Below the pieces are notes generated by a model that worked only from the letters and a program-made list of their open reading frames with translations, was not told the origin of the DNA and searched no databases. Of a DNA stretch of 64,000 bases, positions 9,692 through 19,740 are shown one piece after another. Every line of letters starts with the position of its first letter. Within the stretch, counting starts at the first letter, position 1. Origin of the DNA: Azorinus chamasolen. Its lineage: Eukaryota; Mollusca; Bivalvia; Cardiida; Solecurtidae. The position numbers and the translations under genes are program-made. The stretch spans positions 59,613,453 to 59,677,452 of the forward strand of contig OY755239.1 of the NCBI GenBank assembly GCA_963576725.1, given 5' to 3'.

Positions 9692-9792
9692 TTATAGTTC
9701 CCTCTCAACTGACTTATCTATTTATAAACCAAGTGACCAGTGTACATTATGCACAGCATAGATAGAGCTACTACGAATACTACTGTAGATGT

Positions 9793-10000
9793 ACAATAAA
9801 ACCCCTCTATTGCGACCAGCAAAAAGGGGCATAGTTCACAGTGGCGAAGGCAGGTGGTAGCTTAATGCAGGACGAAAGGTATGCAGAGAGCTCCTACAGG
9901 AGCTTTCTGCATAATTTTCGTCCTGCATTAAGCAACCACCTGCTTATAAAGACAGTTATGTTTATTCATTAAGTGGTCGCATTAGAGGGAATTAACTGTA
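9793..10000. mobile_element. C2 MITE
   Basis: CAATAAAACCCCTCTATTGCG to CGCATTAGAGGGAATTAACTG. Core GAGAGCTCCTACAGGAGCTTTC. Confidence 0.85.
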
Positions 10001-10249
10001 ATTACTAACAGAACCGAGCTCTCCAGTTCAATTCTCTCTACGGAATAGAATAGTGTCAACGGTAATAAGACCAAAATGTATTTGGATGAAATTAATATCT
10101 CCAAGATATTTTATATATTTATATAGAAGACTCTTGTTGGCGATAAACACAAAATAAAAAGCCTGTCTATTTTGGTTACAGAAAGCCGATGGCATTTTTC
10201 TGAAAGGGGTAGTTGTTGATATTCTATCCTTTGTAAAATCCAATTTCGT

Positions 10250-10478
10250 TTAACCCTTCCCCTCATATAAACGCCTTTTGAGGCGTTTGCAAACAGAGTA
10301 GACCCAGATCAGACGGCCCTATAGGGGTTGCTTAAGGACATAATTATGCAGACCTGATAATGTTGTTTCCACAACAGTGAAAAGAAGCATTGTTCACTAT
10401 TCCATTTTATTGTTTCTGTGCATGAATATTTATAAGGTGAAGAGATTTGGAATAAATATGAAACAGGGAAAAGGTTAA
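10250..10478 (-). mobile_element. A MITE, core right arm replaced
   Basis: TTAACCCTTCCCCTC to AACAGGGAAAAGGTTAA. GTAGACCCAGATCAGACGGC is present, but the expected right arm is replaced by unrelated sequence after CCTATAGGG. Confidence 0.75.
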
Positions 10479-10529
10479 GAGCAAACATGAGGTGAACTTG
10501 GATCATTGGTACCATGAGCATTATATAAC

Positions 10530-10575
10530 GGCGCGTACTCAAATACTAAACTCGTCATTTCTCCACTGAACCAAG
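10530..10575. mobile_element. E fragment
   Basis: GCGCGTACTCAAATACTAAA then CGTCATTTCTCCAC is the left flank of E without its hairpin. Bases 10576-11092 hold no recognised feature. Confidence 0.5.
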
Positions 10576-11092
10576 CCCAACGGATGTGTTTACGGAAATG
10601 CCAACTTTGGGAGTGAGGTATTATATATCGTCTTTACGCTGTTTACTACTATCTTGCAATTTAACTTTCCGACAAATTTGAAAAAGGTGACATTATTGAA
10701 TTACACAAAGGCGGGAATAAATAAATTCTCATCCCAATACTTATAGTGCAATCACACTTGCATCTCTTCTTTTGAAATGTTATAAGTATCCATTTGGTTG
10801 TCCCGCTTGAAGGAATTTAGATACATGTATACAGTAAACGATCTTCATGGCGGATTTAAAGAGGAAATGGGTTGTCTGGTGGTATCTGATCTTTTTAGAG
10901 ACTGTAATGGCTTTCCGAATAATATTAGAAGTAAACTGCATGCATGTTTTCTAAATGCTTGTTAAGCATTTGTCAATGTTTGGTATGAAACTCTCATGGT
11001 AAAATTACATAACACAAATATTAAGTTACCGCTGTATATGACACCGCATGATTTATGACAGAATGTACAGACTACATACATGTAAAACAAAC

Positions 11093-11232
11093 AGAGCTAC
11101 AGATAAAGGTGCATACCCAAATACTAAAATCGTCATTTCTCCACCAAACACTAAACTGAGAGACCACTCTTTAGACTCGTCTAGAAAAGACGATTCTAAA
11201 GAGTGGTCACAGCATAGGGTTTGGTAGACCTT
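11093..11232. mobile_element. E element, right flank missing
   Basis: GAGCTACAGATAAAGGTGC then a stem GACCACTCTTTAGACTCGTC / GACGATTCTAAAGAGTGGTC, ending at GGGTTTGGTAGACC. Confidence 0.7.
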
Positions 11233-11725
11233 TGTTCAAGGTTTTACAGGATACGAGCAAAGGATTTTATGAATAATTCTTACGGTTCAATTGTATATAA
11301 TCTTAACTACAGCCGAACATCAGAGAACAAAATAGGATCTTACATGAATAGTCATCACAAATTGTTTTTATGAAACGAGTTTACTATAATAATATGACAC
11401 GAGCTTTAGCGAATTTCCGCGATTGACGACACTCTGTTTTTGCACTCCACACACGACAGATTATGTGACAAATATCTTTATTGAAAGTTTGGCTACAGGA
11501 ACGAATGAATACACGTTATTAATATGGATGTACAGTTCGGATTAAACATAGTGCTTTGCAGTGATAGTTACAAAATGTACACATGGGAAAGTTACTTGCA
11601 AATATATTACATGTAGTGACCGGGCTTACTGTTTAGTAAACAACAAGGTTTGTGAAGTTTTATCTTACGCTAACATGGCCGTTCTATTTAATAATGATGG
11701 CGATCTATGGCAATTAGCCATTAGT
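11233..11725. other. No recognised feature
   Basis: No repeat family and no exon signal that I trust. Frames of up to 88 codons here continue into the C4 fragment, so they are not convincing genes. Confidence 0.45.
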
Positions 11726-11813
11726 TTTTTTCATCCTGCATTAAGCTGCCACTTGTCTCAAAGACCGATATTTATACTAAATTTAACGTCCGATTTAGAG
11801 GGGTTTTACTGTA
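11726..11813. mobile_element. C4 right fragment
   Basis: CATCCTGCATTAAGCTGCCAC through CGTCCGATTTAGAGGGG plus TTTTACTGTA. The left half is absent. Confidence 0.7.
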
Positions 11814-11864
11814 TTTACAGGGTTTGAATAGCTCCAGAAACATGCATGTTCTTGTAATACATGT

Positions 11865-12085
11865 AGCACTTTACGTGATGGATATTCATGGTAGATTCCA
11901 TCCATTATAAATATTACTTACAATGTAACAACCTTTCCTGTAATGTTATATAAATTAAATGGAAAATTGCTATTACTTACAGTACAGATCTAAAACAGAG
12001 CAGACTTTTATGTAGGAGCCGTCTGATCGGGGTCTGCTCCGTTTGCAAAAGTATCAAAAGGCGTCGATATCTTACGTCAACCTTG
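11865..12085 (+). mobile_element. Degraded A2 MITE
   Basis: CTTTACGTGATGGATATTC at the left. AACAGAGCAGACTTTTATG meets right arm GGAGCCGTCTGATCGGGG. Right terminus lost. Confidence 0.6.
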
Positions 12086-12162
12086 AGCATGCGTCGTGAT
12101 TAGTTTTATCCAGATGAGAGACATAATGATACAATATCATAGAAAATCTCAGAGGTTTAGAT

Positions 12163-12297
12163 AAGATGTGTAAATTAAAACATTTTCAAGAATAACTTCT
12201 TTATTTATCCACCAAACATTACGTTGTCACAATATCGGGTTTTGTAGAGAAATGATTATTTTAGTATTTGAGTACGCATCTTTATCGGTTGCCCTGC
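12163..12297. mobile_element. E element with deleted stem
   Basis: AGATAAGATGTGTAAATTAA and CATTTTCAAGAATAAC at the left, GATTATTTTAGTATTTGAG and CATCTTTATCGG at the right. The GAATCGTC hairpin is gone. Confidence 0.6.
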
Positions 12298-12431
12298 AGA
12301 TTCCGAATACAAACTGTTTGATATACAAACTGTGTGCTTGAAAACCGTATATTGCGTATTGGTACATATTTTTACTCAGCATGCTACAATGTAGTGTGAC
12401 ACATTCCATTATGACTGAGTGAGGAAACGGT

Positions 12432-12853
12432 ACAGTATAACCTCGCTTTTTCGAATTTTCATTAAAGTCGAACTGAGATCTGTTTAGCAGTTAGTTACTT
12501 AATGCAGAGTGGAAGCCACGCAGAAAACTTCCGTCCTTTATTATAAGCCTTTCTTTGATGAATATTCATATAGGAAATAATAACGACATAAATATTAATA
12601 AGATTATTTTTTTATATAATGGCTTATGAACACATGACATTTTGGATCAGGAAGAAGCTGTAGAATCAGATCTATATTACACCATAAGCAAACAGAGCAG
12701 ACCCTGATCAGACGGCTCCTATATAGGAGCCGTCTGATCTGGGTCTACTATGTTTGCAGATGCGTCAAAATGCGCTCACATAAGGGAAAGGGTTAAGCAA
12801 CTACCCGCATATGTTCATTCAATACGTAGCCGATTAGGACAGGTTCTAATGTA
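12432..12853. mobile_element. C element split by an A2 insertion
   Basis: The left part (CAGTATAACCTCGC, GTTACTTAATGCAGAG, TCCGTCCTTTATTA) and the right part (TTAAGCAACTACCCGC to GACAGGTTCTAATGTA) are separated by the A2 at 12540-12796. The site is the TTAA of the C arm GCATTAAGC. The left TIR is C5-like and the right C3-like. Confidence 0.55.
12540..12796 (+). mobile_element. A2 MITE
   Basis: ATTATAAGCCTTTCTTTGATG to AAGGGAAAGGGTTAA. Core CCCTGATCAGACGGCTCC with loop CTATATAG and right arm GTCTGATCTGGGTC, a T:T mismatch. Confidence 0.85.
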
Positions 12854-13102
12854 AATATAACAGAGTACTGATCAGTGATCATGTGACTCATTTATTAACA
12901 TTAAAGGCGATTTTGACAAAGAGTGGTGGGAAATAGAGTATGGTCTGTTTTCACCATTAAAACACGTTTGGTTACTTCGCGATAATCCGAATGAAACTGC
13001 TTTGACCCGAGCGAGAAGCCAATGTTTTTAACCCGATGTTTTTATGAGCAAAACTGGTTGAGATTGTAACCATGTTTATTGAAAGAAACGAAAGAAATTT
13101 AT

Positions 13103-13553
13103 ACAGAAGAACCAGTCCAAATTGATCACTTAATGATGATTAGATACTGCTGTCTTTGAAAGCATGTGGTCCCTTAATGATTAATGTAGGACGAACGTAC
13201 GCCTATAGCAGCTTTCTGCATTACGTTTGTCCTGTATCAAACTACCACTTGGCTTTAACCCTTTCCCTCATATAAACGTGTATTACGCATTTGCAAACAG
13301 AGTAGACCCAGATCAGACGGCTCCTAGAGGAGCCGTCTGATCAGGGTCTGCTCTGTTTGCTATTATAATTTGATATATATGTTTCTTTAGTTTCTAAATT
13401 GGCTATAATGCTCAAAATTCCATATTTCATTATAACTATTTTGTTCATGAATATTCAGTAGGTATTGAAATTTGAAATAAACATAGAACAGGAAAAGGGT
13501 TAAACTTAGAATTATGCCTCTTTTAGGTGACCGGTTAAGAGACATTTCACTGT
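13103..13553. mobile_element. C2 MITE split by an A element
   Basis: The left part runs CAGAAGAACCAGTCC to CTACCACTTGGCT. The right part runs AAACTTAGAATTATGCCTC to CATTTCACTGTA. Rejoined across one TTAA they give an ordinary C2 body. Confidence 0.7.
13255..13503 (-). mobile_element. A MITE nested in C2
   Basis: TTAACCCTTTCCCTC to ACAGGAAAAGGGTTAA with TTAA on both sides. Core CCCAGATCAGACGGCTCC against CCGTCTGATCAGGGTC, an A:A mismatch. Confidence 0.9.
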
Positions 13554-13835
13554 ACTCACAAAATGCAATTTAGGAGACGGCAATGAACTCATTGTAGGAA
13601 AAGTTCAGGAATATGTCTTGGCATATGATAAAAGGTTCGGTTTGATTTGATTGATGTTTCGCCATAGCCTGTCACACATATTATTGATATGATTGTTCCT
13701 GGGATGAGGACGGTATCAAATACAAGTAAGACATTGATGAAGAAACTGGAATTAGTCACATCACGTGTACATACTTAGCCTGCTGTTAATCTTGACGTGT
13801 ATTATCTGCTGCATTTTACTTACTTCTGATTCGCT

Positions 13836-14062
13836 AACCCTAAATACTCCATGAATATTAATGTAAGAAATAATGACATCATCAATATTGATTAGATCAA
13901 TTGTTATAATAGCATAAGGACACCAGAGGATTTGGCCAGGATAGAAACTGTAGAATAATATCTATATTACATCAAAAGCAAACAGAGCAGACACTAGTAA
14001 GACTGTTCCCTGTTTGCAAAGGCGTTGACAGGCATATTTACATGTATAAAGTAAAGAATTAA
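13836..14062 (+). mobile_element. A2 MITE with damaged core
   Basis: CTAACCCTAAATACTCCATG to GTAAAGAATTAAA. The core GAGCAGACACTAGTAAGAC lacks its palindromic partner. Confidence 0.7.
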
Positions 14063-14077
14063 AACATTTTTCAGCTA

Positions 14078-14170
14078 TTACTGTCCGAGTATCAAGTACA
14101 TGTATCTTGGCTCTTGATGAGAACACCGGGCTACTCGGCGACTAAACAGGGCCCAGCAGTGTGTGTAAAT
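14078..14170. mobile_element. Degraded D hairpin
   Basis: ATCTTGGCTCTTGATGAGAAC, CACCGGGCTACTCGGCG and CAGGGCCCAGCAGTGTG outline a decayed D stem. Confidence 0.5.
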
Positions 14171-14327
14171 TTAATAGGTTAGCTAAACTTGTCTACAGTG
14201 TCTTTTCCTTTGTATATATAACATGTTATATTGTGTTTAATGTGCAGACACGTCTGGGTACATCGACCACACTCTTTATCAACATATGTGTCTTTAAAAG
14301 TTGGTGGTTGCTTACATGTAAACAGTA

Positions 14328-14500
14328 GAACCTGTCTTAAGCGGTCATTCATTTATTGAACATAGAAGTCTTACAAAGCAGGTGGTTGCTTCATACAGTA
14401 GAATCAGCCTTAAGCGGTCATGCATTCATCGCGAACAATCTGAATGGTTATCCTCGACGTCTCATCGCGATCCAAACTGGTTTTTAGCCCATTTGCGAGT
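14328..14500. mobile_element. Two C3 left ends in tandem, then a D arm
   Basis: CAGTAGAACCTGTCTTAAGCG at 14328 and CAGTAGAATCAGCCTTAAGCG at 14396 are two C3 left termini in the same orientation. They are followed at 14451 by GACGTCTCATCGCGATCC, a D right arm. Confidence 0.55.
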
Positions 14501-14630
14501 TTTAAATGCTATGGTTTGTTTGTCCTCATAAACATACACAACCTTCAGAATATACAAGATTAGTTAGATTTAATTACTATTACAGTAAAACCCATCTAAT
14601 GCGACCAGTTTATAAATGAACTCGTAGTCT

Positions 14631-14866
14631 TTAACCCTTTCCTCCATAAATACGCCTTTCTACGTCTCTGTAATAACCACTTCTTGAAACCATTGTGATA
14701 AATAGAGCATTTGCTCCTATAGGAGCAAATGCTCTATTTATCACAATGTTTTTCAAACTACAACATTCTAAAATTTACTTTTCTCTTATCTCTTGTAAAT
14801 GCTCATTTTGGGTATATTCATTCAAAGAGGTTGGGTCTAAAACTAGCCTAGGGAGGAAAGGGTTAA
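14631..14866 (-). mobile_element. B MITE with A2-like left end
   Basis: TTAACCCTTTCCTCCATAAAT and ACGCCTTTCTACG are A2-type terminal sequence. Everything inward (ACCATTGTGATAAATAGAGC, loop GCTCCTATAGGAGC) is B. Right end GGGAGGAAAGGGTTAA. Confidence 0.85.
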
Positions 14867-15000
14867 AATCAGGTACATGTAGCAGGTAGTTACTAGATAC
14901 AGGACAAAATAATTTTCTGCATAACGTTCGTCTTGCATTGAGCTGTCACATGGCTTCAACACCCAGAATTAGACCTCTCTTTGTTGGTCGGTTTATGTAT

Positions 15001-15118
15001 TAGTTAGTGTCTATTAAGTGTGGATTTAATGATTTTAAATGCCGAAGCGCAGCGAGCGTTAGCGAGCGAGCAAGGCATTTAAAGTCATTAAATTCCCACT
15101 TAATAGACACTAACTGAT
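15001..15118. mobile_element. Foldback element with CGAGCG-rich loop
   Basis: TAGTTAGTGTCTATTAAGTG and its complement near 15099-15116 are the ends of an inverted repeat of about 44 bp. The repeat encloses GCGCAGCGAGCGTTAGCGAG. No open frame. Confidence 0.75.
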
Positions 15119-15246
15119 ATAGTGTTTAGCCTAGTTTTTGGACAGGATTAAAAGTGGGCGGAGTGAAGCTGGACTTGGTCGCATGCGTTGCTAGGGGCAA
15201 CAGCCGAGACCGTGTGTTGAACCAATGTGTCAGTCATTCAGAAAGG

Positions 15247-15379
15247 ATGGCAGAAATGAAGCCGACGTTCGACCTTCTTGAGGACCATGACGTTAAATTT
15301 TACGAACGATGCATTTCAAGTTGCTGTCTAACACAATTGTTAAATGTGCAGACACAAAAGTTGTTAAAACCCGAATTAG
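15247..15379 (+). CDS. Exon-like frame inside element I
   Basis: A 44-codon frame beginning MAEMKPTFDLLEDHDVKFY, then a cysteine-bearing stretch (CISSCCLTQ) and ending near KPEL. It stops at an excellent splice donor, TTAG/GTAAGA, in phase 1. The codons look more protein-like than the surroundings. It could be the first coding exon of a transposase or a captured host exon. The product is not recognised and no second exon was found. Confidence 0.35.
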
Positions 15380-15493
15380 GTAAGATATTTCATTGAGTCG
15401 ATGTTTCAAGCGCTGTGCTCTAAAAAAAGACAGCAAATGCAACAACATGCTTTAAAAATAAAATTCAGTTTTAAATACGACTACACATGCTAT

Positions 15494-15703
15494 TTAACCC
15501 TTTACGCAATAGGTACTTATTTTAACGCCTTTAATTATTCTTCCACTCTAGAAATTAGTTTCACTTTATACCGTCATGGGTAGGCATCGTAAGAAATATT
15601 TCCCATATCCTAGCTGACGGTTGCTTAAAGCAGGCTGAAATTAAAGCAGAACACTCCTAAAGTCTGCTTTAATACTGAAACAAACTATGGGGGAAAGGGT
15701 TAG
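15494..15703. mobile_element. J MITE: TTAA termini around a C1-like core
   Basis: TTAACCCTTTACGCAATAGG to GGGGGAAAGGGTTAG. The middle reads GGTTGCTTAAAGCAGGCTG and AAGCAGAACACTCC, which is C1-type core sequence inside TTAA-family ends. Confidence 0.6.
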
Positions 15704-15800
15704 ATCTAACTGACAGCTGGTAATTTTATCATATTTTATAATTTCAGGGCCTGGACAAGATACCAGTTACATAAAAGACAGGAATTACCACATATAATGT

Positions 15801-15960
15801 TTAACAGTAAACCGTTGAACAATAGCCATTCAACGGCAAAACAATGAAATCTCTATAGACAGGTCGTTGCTTAATACAGACAAAGGTTGTTCAGAACGCC
15901 TCGAGGGAGCATTCTACATTACATTTGTCCTGCATTTAGCATTCACTTGTCTAATAACTA
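15801..15960. mobile_element. Degraded C3-like MITE
   Basis: CAGTAAACCGTTGAACAATAG, GTCGTTGCTTAATACAG and TGTCCTGCATTTAGC are recognisable. The right terminus is lost. It lies within element I. Confidence 0.5.
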
Positions 15961-16504
15961 AATAGATCAAGGGTCTTCTGTTTTGGTGTTTTTAATGCTT
16001 TGGTTTTTTCTTTTTTATTTCGAATCTCAGTACATGTAGATCTACCAATAAAATGTTTGAGTTGCATCAATTTACCTCATTTCTTAGTCTCAGCTTGGTA
16101 TTCTACACAGAACATGTATACACATGTGTATTTGACGCTCGCGCTGTTACATGGTGGGACGAGCTAAAGCTCTACGTCACAGGATGTACTCGCGCATGCG
16201 CTGGGGACAGCCGACTTAGTCGCTAAGTCAGCGTTTAGTGCCTGACTAAATGAAATTAATCGTGGAGAAATTCAAAATTTCCAGCATTGTGATTGGCCCA
16301 AAAAGTAGGTTAAACACTATATAGGGTTTTACTGTATTCCGGTTACAGAAAAATCTTGACTAAATCAATATTTAATCGAAATAGATGTTCATTACGGAAT
16401 CCACAGAAATGCTGTGTGATTTTCTGGTGTTGTCGACGTATGACTAATTGTAGTCATATTTGTAAGACTATATTAGATTGATAGTAATTCTTTAAACTAT
16501 TTGA

Positions 16505-16672
16505 TGATTATTTAATAACATTCAGGTTTCTAGAAAAACACATAGCCTTATATATACATTATTTCAAAAACAAACAGAGCAGACTCTGATCAGATGGCTC
16601 CTACATGAGCCATCTGATCAGGGTCTGCCCTGTTTGCAAATGTATAGAAAGACGTATGGTGTAAAGGGTTAA
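16505..16672 (+). mobile_element. A2 MITE, 5' decayed
   Basis: Hairpin 16569-16640: CTCTGATCAGATGGCTCC against GAGCCATCTGATCAGGG. Right end GGTGTAAAGGGTTAA. Confidence 0.75.
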
Positions 16673-16800
16673 GACGAATCTGTGATTTATTCATTTGACT
16701 GTAGCACTAGTAGTCGGACACCCAATCTCCTTTCTCGACAGGTCTGTCAAGCTTAATTCAATTTGGCACCATTCTGATAACTTTAAATTAGACTGGCATA

Positions 16801-16872
16801 GTGGTAAATAGTGTAGAACGTGATCAAATGGATCACGGTGAACTGTTTGATCTTGGTCTACACTATTTATCT
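16801..16872. mobile_element. A3-like hairpin
   Basis: AAATAGTGTAGAACGTGATC and GATCTTGGTCTACACTATTT pair around a divergent centre. No terminal repeats identified. Confidence 0.5.
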
Positions 16873-16939
16873 ATGTCTGTCTGCCTTAATACTTGGAATA
16901 GTTTACCTATAGAACGGGAAAATTAGAAATCGCCTATAT

Positions 16940-17147
16940 ACAGCAGAACCCCTCTAATGCGACCACTTCTTGAATAAATATTTCTGCCTTTATAAGCAGG
17001 TGGTTGCTTAATGCAGGACGAAAGTTAGACAGAAAGCTCCTATTGGAGCTTTCTGTATAACTTTCATCCTGCATTAAGCTACCACCTGCCTCTGTCAACC
17101 AGAATTATGCCCAGTTTTGGTGGTCACATTAGAGCGGTTTTACTGTA
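16940..17147. mobile_element. C2 MITE
   Basis: CAGCAGAACCCCTCTAATGCG to CACATTAGAGCGG plus TTTTACTG, with TA flanks. Core AAAGCTCCTATTGGAGCTTT. Confidence 0.9.
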
Positions 17148-17243
17148 CATGTATGAAACATTTTTGTAAATGAACAGACTCAACGGGTTTAATGAACAAA
17201 TCTTATATTAATTCATAGAGGAACATTGTGCAAGAAGTATTGA

Positions 17244-17513
17244 ATCCTTTACTCCATGAATGATCATGCTACAAATAATGACCTCATGAATATTAATTAG
17301 ATTAATTGTTATAATAGCACATGTGCACGACACAAGAAATGGACACAATAGTTTTTGGCCAAGGAAGAAACAGTACAATCATATCTATAACGTAAGCAAA
17401 ACAGAGAAGACCCTGATCAGACAGCTCCTACAGGAGCTCCTGCAGGAGCCGTCTGATCTGGGTCTACTCTGTTTGCAACGACGTATAAAGGTGTATTTGG
17501 AGGAATGGGTTAA
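17244..17513 (+). mobile_element. A2 MITE with repeated loop
   Basis: ATCCTTTACTCCATGAATG to GGAGGAATGGGTTAA. The loop is expanded to three abutting GAGCTCC/CAGGAG units between CCCTGATCAGAC and GTCTGATCTGGG. Confidence 0.85.
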
Positions 17514-17663
17514 TCAATCTTATGAGCTGTTTATTCACTTGGCATCAATGCTTGCATGCTGTAGGACTTTTAGGCAAAAGTCTTCATTACAATGTAATTG
17601 CATCTGTACCACCTGTTGTTTCAACATCATGACGCAAGTATTAAACCTTATTTAAAGTAACCC

Positions 17664-17891
17664 TTGACCCATTACCTCATAGGCTATTTTTAGACCCAAC
17701 CTCTTTGAGAAAAAATCTACCGAAAAGTGCATTTAATAGAAAAAGGGAAAATTTTGAAATTGTGTAGTTTTGAAACCATTGCGATAAATAAAGCATTTTC
17801 TCTGGAGCAAAATCTCTTTTTATCAATATGGTTTCAACAATGTAACTCTTACAGAGGTCTCAAAGGGCGCCAGTATGAGGGAATGGGTTAA
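17664..17891 (+). mobile_element. B MITE with decayed core
   Basis: TTGACCCATTACCTCATAGG to ATGAGGGAATGGGTTAA. The core has shrunk to AGCATTTTCTCTGGAGC. Confidence 0.85.
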
Positions 17892-17904
17892 TAGATATGC
17901 GTGT

Positions 17905-18030
17905 AAGTAACATTAGTTTATGAGTATCTAATGAGCTTAATTTTAACAATGGCATTATGAATATACATGTACATGTATAGGGACGTTTGGCCATGGCGAA
18001 AACTGTAGACTGACATCTAGATTCATTAAA
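17905..18030 (+). mobile_element. A2 left fragment
   Basis: AATGGCATTATGAATATACATG, GTTTGGCCATGGCG and AACTGTAGACTGACATC belong to the A2 left arm. No hairpin remains. Confidence 0.45.
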
Positions 18031-18090
18031 TGAAGACCTTTGTCAATTGGAAACTGCTCTTTTGTTTATAAAGTACTATAGTTATGATTA

Positions 18091-18310
18091 TATTAGAACC
18101 TGTCTTAAGCGGCCATCAAAAATAGGTCTTGTTAGGGTCTGTAAGGCACGTGGTACCTTGATGCAGGTCAAAGCTAATGCAGAAAGCTCCTATAGGAGCT
18201 CCTAAAGGTATATAAATATACCACCTTTTGCCCTGCATTAAGCAACCATCTGCATTTTAAGGCTTATAGTTTCAATAAATGAATGGCCACTTACGGCATG
18301 TTCTACTGTA
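18091..18310. mobile_element. C3 MITE
   Basis: TTAGAACCTGTCTTAAGCGG to CACTTACGGCATGTTCTACTG. The loop is partly duplicated (AGCTCCTATAGGAGCTCCTAAAGG). Confidence 0.8.
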
Positions 18311-18424
18311 TACAGAATGTCATGATTATAAAACATTCAAGTAATTCGTATTAATAGAGACATCCGGGAAAAGTTAAAATGACATTACTCTGCAATGTTT
18401 TCAGATATTCACAAGAAAATGTGG

Positions 18425-18927
18425 TTAAAGGGGATGTCCCTATATTTGACGCGTTTCATAAACACTTAAAATGTACAAAACTCATTTGTTTATATGCTGA
18501 AAAGTAGTACATCGTAAAAAGCGCCACCCAATTACCGTTTATAATGACAAAACATCCATGTGTTTGATATCGCCGATCCCGGTTTTACTCCCCGATGTTT
18601 CAGTTTTATTCGGGTTGGGTTTTAGTTTCGTAACTGTTCGCCCTATTCGCGATTCTCCGACCACTTCCGAGAAAGCTATTACGTAAACAATGGAAGGATC
18701 GGGTGATCATCGGCAAAACGCGGAAGGAATTATCGGAAAAGGCCGATAATATTGTGTTGTAGAACAAAAATTATCAGCATTGATGAAATCGGTTTATTTG
18801 TATCACAGGGGCATTTTTCGATATAAGTTCAAATTGGGAATCTTCATAGTAATGAAAGAGCATAACAAATACCAAGTTTTATGATATTATTGAAAATATG
18901 CGTTCATTGTAGGGACTTCCTCTTTAA
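18425..18927. mobile_element. K element, 503 bp, TTAA-flanked
   Basis: The left end TTAAAGGGGATGTCCCTAT and the right end TAGGGACTTCCTCTTTAA form imperfect terminal repeats about 25 bp long, continuing through ACGC. Internal CTCCGACCACTTCCGAG and GGATCGGGTGATCATCGGC recur at 44298-44612. No central hairpin, unlike the other TTAA families. Confidence 0.7.
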
Positions 18928-19064
18928 TTGCAATGAAGTCTATATGTTTTCATTAATTAGTTATCATATCGGTGCAAGTGACCTCTATCTAATATTATGA
19001 TAGTTATAGAAATTCAATCAATGTCGATCTCAGCCTGGGCACAGCAGCGAAACTTACAGACAAT

Positions 19065-19142
19065 CATACACAAATAGTGCAGACCCATATCAAACGGTTC
19101 CTTAAAGAGTCGTTTGAACAGATTCTACACTGTTTGCTACTA
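19065..19142. mobile_element. A3-like hairpin
   Basis: CAAATAGTGCAGACCCATATC and ACAGATTCTACACTGTTTG arms around GGTTCCTTAAAGAGTC. Confidence 0.5.
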
Positions 19143-19149
19143 TGTAAGT

Positions 19150-19377
19150 TTAACCCATTACCTAATAGGCTATTTTAGTCCCTAGCTCTTTAAATAAATC
19201 TACCGAAAAGGAGCATTAACTAGAGAAAAGGGACATTTTAGAATTTTGTAGCTTGAAACCATTGTGATAAAAAGAGCATTTGCTTCTATAGGAGCAAATG
19301 CTCTATTTATCACAATGGTTTCACAAAGTGACTTTTACAGAGTCGTCAAAAGTCGTCAATATGAGGGAATGGGTTAA
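19150..19377 (+). mobile_element. B MITE
   Basis: TTAACCCATTACCTAATAGG to ATGAGGGAATGGGTTAA. Core AGCATTTGCTTCTATAGGAGC. Confidence 0.9.
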
Positions 19378-19422
19378 TTAATTTAAATAGAACAGAAATC
19401 AGACAGGAAATACCACGCGAGA

Positions 19423-19516
19423 GTCTTTGAACAAATCTACAGAAAAAGGATAATTTATAACAGTGGTGTCAAAAAAGTTACTTTTACAGAGGCGTCAATA
19501 TGAGGGAATGGGTTAA
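19423..19516 (+). mobile_element. B deletion derivative
   Basis: Keeps CTTTGAACAAATCTAC and the right end ATGAGGGAATGGGTTAA. The hairpin core has been removed. Confidence 0.65.
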
Positions 19517-19629
19517 ATCAAACTCAAACAATCAAATTCATGGAAACACAGAAGACAAAATCCGAATATTTGGGGTAAACACGGGATCCCTTTAGTTTCC
19601 CTATCATATGTTATGTATAGTGTCGACTG

Positions 19630-19735
19630 GTTAGAACCAATAAAATGTGAAGAGTGGTCGCGAATCGTCACTTAGAGACGAGTCTTCTAAAGAGTGGTCA
19701 TAATGTAGGGTTGGTGGAGAGATGACAAGTTTATT
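19630..19735. mobile_element. Degraded E element
   Basis: GAAGAGTGGTCGCGAATCGTC and TCTAAAGAGTGGTCATAATG are stem remnants, followed by GGTTGGTGGAGAGATGAC. Confidence 0.6.
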
Positions 19736-19740
19736 ATTTA

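Larger units (their letters stand above)
15113..16324. mobile_element. Element I, 1.2 kb TIR transposon relic
   Basis: The left end ATATAGTGTTTAGCCTAG plus TTTTTGG is mirrored at the right by CCAAAAAGTAGGTTAAAC plus ACTATATAG. Internal subterminal blocks with GCATGCG are also inverted (15180 and 16195). It contains an exon-like frame, a J MITE and a C-type copy. The superfamily is not recognised. Confidence 0.5.
14582..16335. mobile_element. C2 MITE carrying two insertions
   Basis: Starts CAGTAAAACCCATCTAATGCG. It is interrupted at a TTAA by B (14631-14866) and resumes with a body ending CCTCTCTTTGTTGGTCGG. It breaks again at about 14995 and appears to finish after element I as GGGTTTTACTGTA. 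Confidence 0.55.

Noticed and set aside
17323..17655. 110-codon plus-strand frame
   Set aside because: Its first two thirds are A2 MITE sequence including the hairpin loop (LLQELLQEP), so it is a chance frame.
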